Assembly: GCF_014858005.1 (NCBI RefSeq)
Contig: NZ_JACYOT010000005.1
Span: 62,001 to 126,000, forward strand
Source of the DNA: Propioniciclava soli
GTDB lineage: Bacteria; Actinomycetota; Actinomycetes; Propionibacteriales; Propionibacteriaceae
Direction: 5' to 3'
Length of the DNA stretch: 64,000 bases
The notes under the pieces were generated by a model, which worked only from the letters and a program-made list of their open reading frames with translations, was not told the origin of the DNA and made no database searches. Position 1 is the first letter of the stretch. Each line of letters begins with the position of its first letter. A program made the translations under genes and the position numbers. Positions 63,541-64,000 of the stretch are shown in pieces.

Positions 63541-64000
63541 TCAGCCCCCCTCGAAGGGGAGCGGTTCGGGCTGCGCGACCCCGCTGCGGGCTCGCGGCAG
63601 CCGCAGGCGGTGGTGACGCCGGCACAGCACCTCGTAGGTGACCCGCCCCGGCGCGACGGTGTCGGTGTCACCGACGGCGATCTGGGCGCCCTCCGTGACC
63701 ATGGCGCCGTCCACGAGCCGGGCGTTGTGCGTCGCGACGGCGCCGCACCAGCACCGCGGCCGCGCCGGCAGCATCTCGATCCGGTCCGCGAGTTCGACCA
63801 GCCGCGCAGAGCCCGGGAACAGGCAGGTGCGGAAGTCGGCCAGGATGCCGAAACACGACACGTCGATGCCGAACTCGTCGACGATGCGCGCAAGGTCGTC
63901 CACCTGCGCGGCGGTGTAGAACTGCGCCTCGTCGCAGACCAGGTAGTCGATGCGGCGCCCCGCGGTCAGCTCGGCGGCCACGTGGGCCCACAGGTCGAGG
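63541..64000 (-). CDS. tdk: Thymidine kinase (5' end beyond the window)
   Basis: About 153 C-terminal residues of an estimated 200-210. Walker B/active-site region YLVCDEAQFYTAAQV (Glu of DEAQF is the catalytic base), CFGILADFRTCLFPGS and the zinc-binding CWCG and CRRHH motifs of type II thymidine kinases, with the lasso loop (GDTDTVAPGRVTYEV). The frame remains open to the right edge, so Walker A is outside the window. Phosphorylates thymidine for salvage. Confidence 0.93.
   Translation of the reverse strand, partial: LDLWAHVAAELTAGRRIDYLVCDEAQFYTAAQVDDLARIVDEFGIDVSCFGILADFRTCLFPGSARLVELADRIEMLPARPRCWCGAVATHNARLVDGAMVTEGAQIAVGDTDTVAPGRVTYEVLCRRHHRLRLPRARSGVAQPEPLPFEGG

Overview
This window is high-GC actinobacterial DNA, most likely from a member of the Propionibacteriaceae. 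Supporting evidence: a pyrophosphate-dependent phosphofructokinase (25477-26703) with the Asp-containing GGDD signature, several gene clusters syntenic with Mycobacterium (gcvP-MerR-DUF151-ftsR-garA-gcvH-DUF881-sbp-DUF881; ceoB/ceoC-OB fold-DUF3710-dut-DUF3093-DUF4193-sepH), a perfect actinobacterial-type LexA box, and many apparently leaderless genes with a TAGNNT -10 element 7-8 nt before the start codon. Genus and species cannot be fixed from the sequence alone. No phage, integrase, transposase or CRISPR array is visible; the window is chromosomal core with a few accessory loci.

Layout. 1-4500: two family-1 glycosyltransferases (the first cut by the window edge), an ABC-2 exporter pair and a tiny membrane protein. 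4500-10700: a Tat-exported sugar-binding lipoprotein, a transglutaminase-like protein and a large secreted GH81 beta-1,3-glucanase with two C-terminal carbohydrate-binding modules; mosaic hairpin repeats lie on either side of this block. 10700-17750: a three-gene operon (DUF2126/transglutaminase, ATP-grasp/alpha-E, transglutaminase), a predicted peptide or protein-modification system. 17800-25300: DoxX protein with phospho-site-like repeats, PAC2 protein, CPBP protease, PPK2, a second secreted glycan-active enzyme sharing the LacI-type operator of the GH81 gene, YciO/Sua5-like protein, MalY/PatB aminotransferase, a TadG-like fragment. 25400-39500: pfp, two YihY/BrkB membrane proteins, the glycine-cleavage/GarA/FtsR cluster, DUF881-sbp-DUF881, HIT protein and thrS.

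39500-44750: CPBP-like protein, an HTH regulator overlapping a glutamate-cysteine-ligase-like gene tail to tail, a Gly-Cys-Val tRNA operon with promoter and terminator, a separate tRNA-Val(CAC), then about 1.1 kb with no credible gene but with ~50-bp tandem repeats, a long hairpin and a CA-rich tract. 44750-51250: CbiX-type chelatase, CueP copper protein with a CsoR-like operator, msrB, DUF3000-rnd, dxs, and a small uncharacterised gene behind a textbook LexA-controlled promoter. 51250-64000: aconitase with a palindrome on its promoter, RNA methyltransferase, APC permease, CeoB/CeoC potassium-uptake regulators, OB-fold/DUF3710/dut/DUF3093, DUF4235, DUF4193, sepH and the C-terminal part of thymidine kinase.

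The most notable signals are: (i) a LacI-type operator (TGAGAGCGCTCTCA) shared by two secreted glycan enzymes, suggesting a small beta-glucan regulon; (ii) an SOS-controlled gene of unknown function; (iii) five D-x-x-R-T-[QR]-x-[FL] repeats at the cytoplasmic N-terminus of a DoxX protein, a possible Ser/Thr-kinase/FHA target; (iv) a dispersed intergenic mosaic repeat; and (v) short tandem duplications at the 3' ends of several unrelated genes. All functional names rest on motif recognition by eye; no database search was possible.
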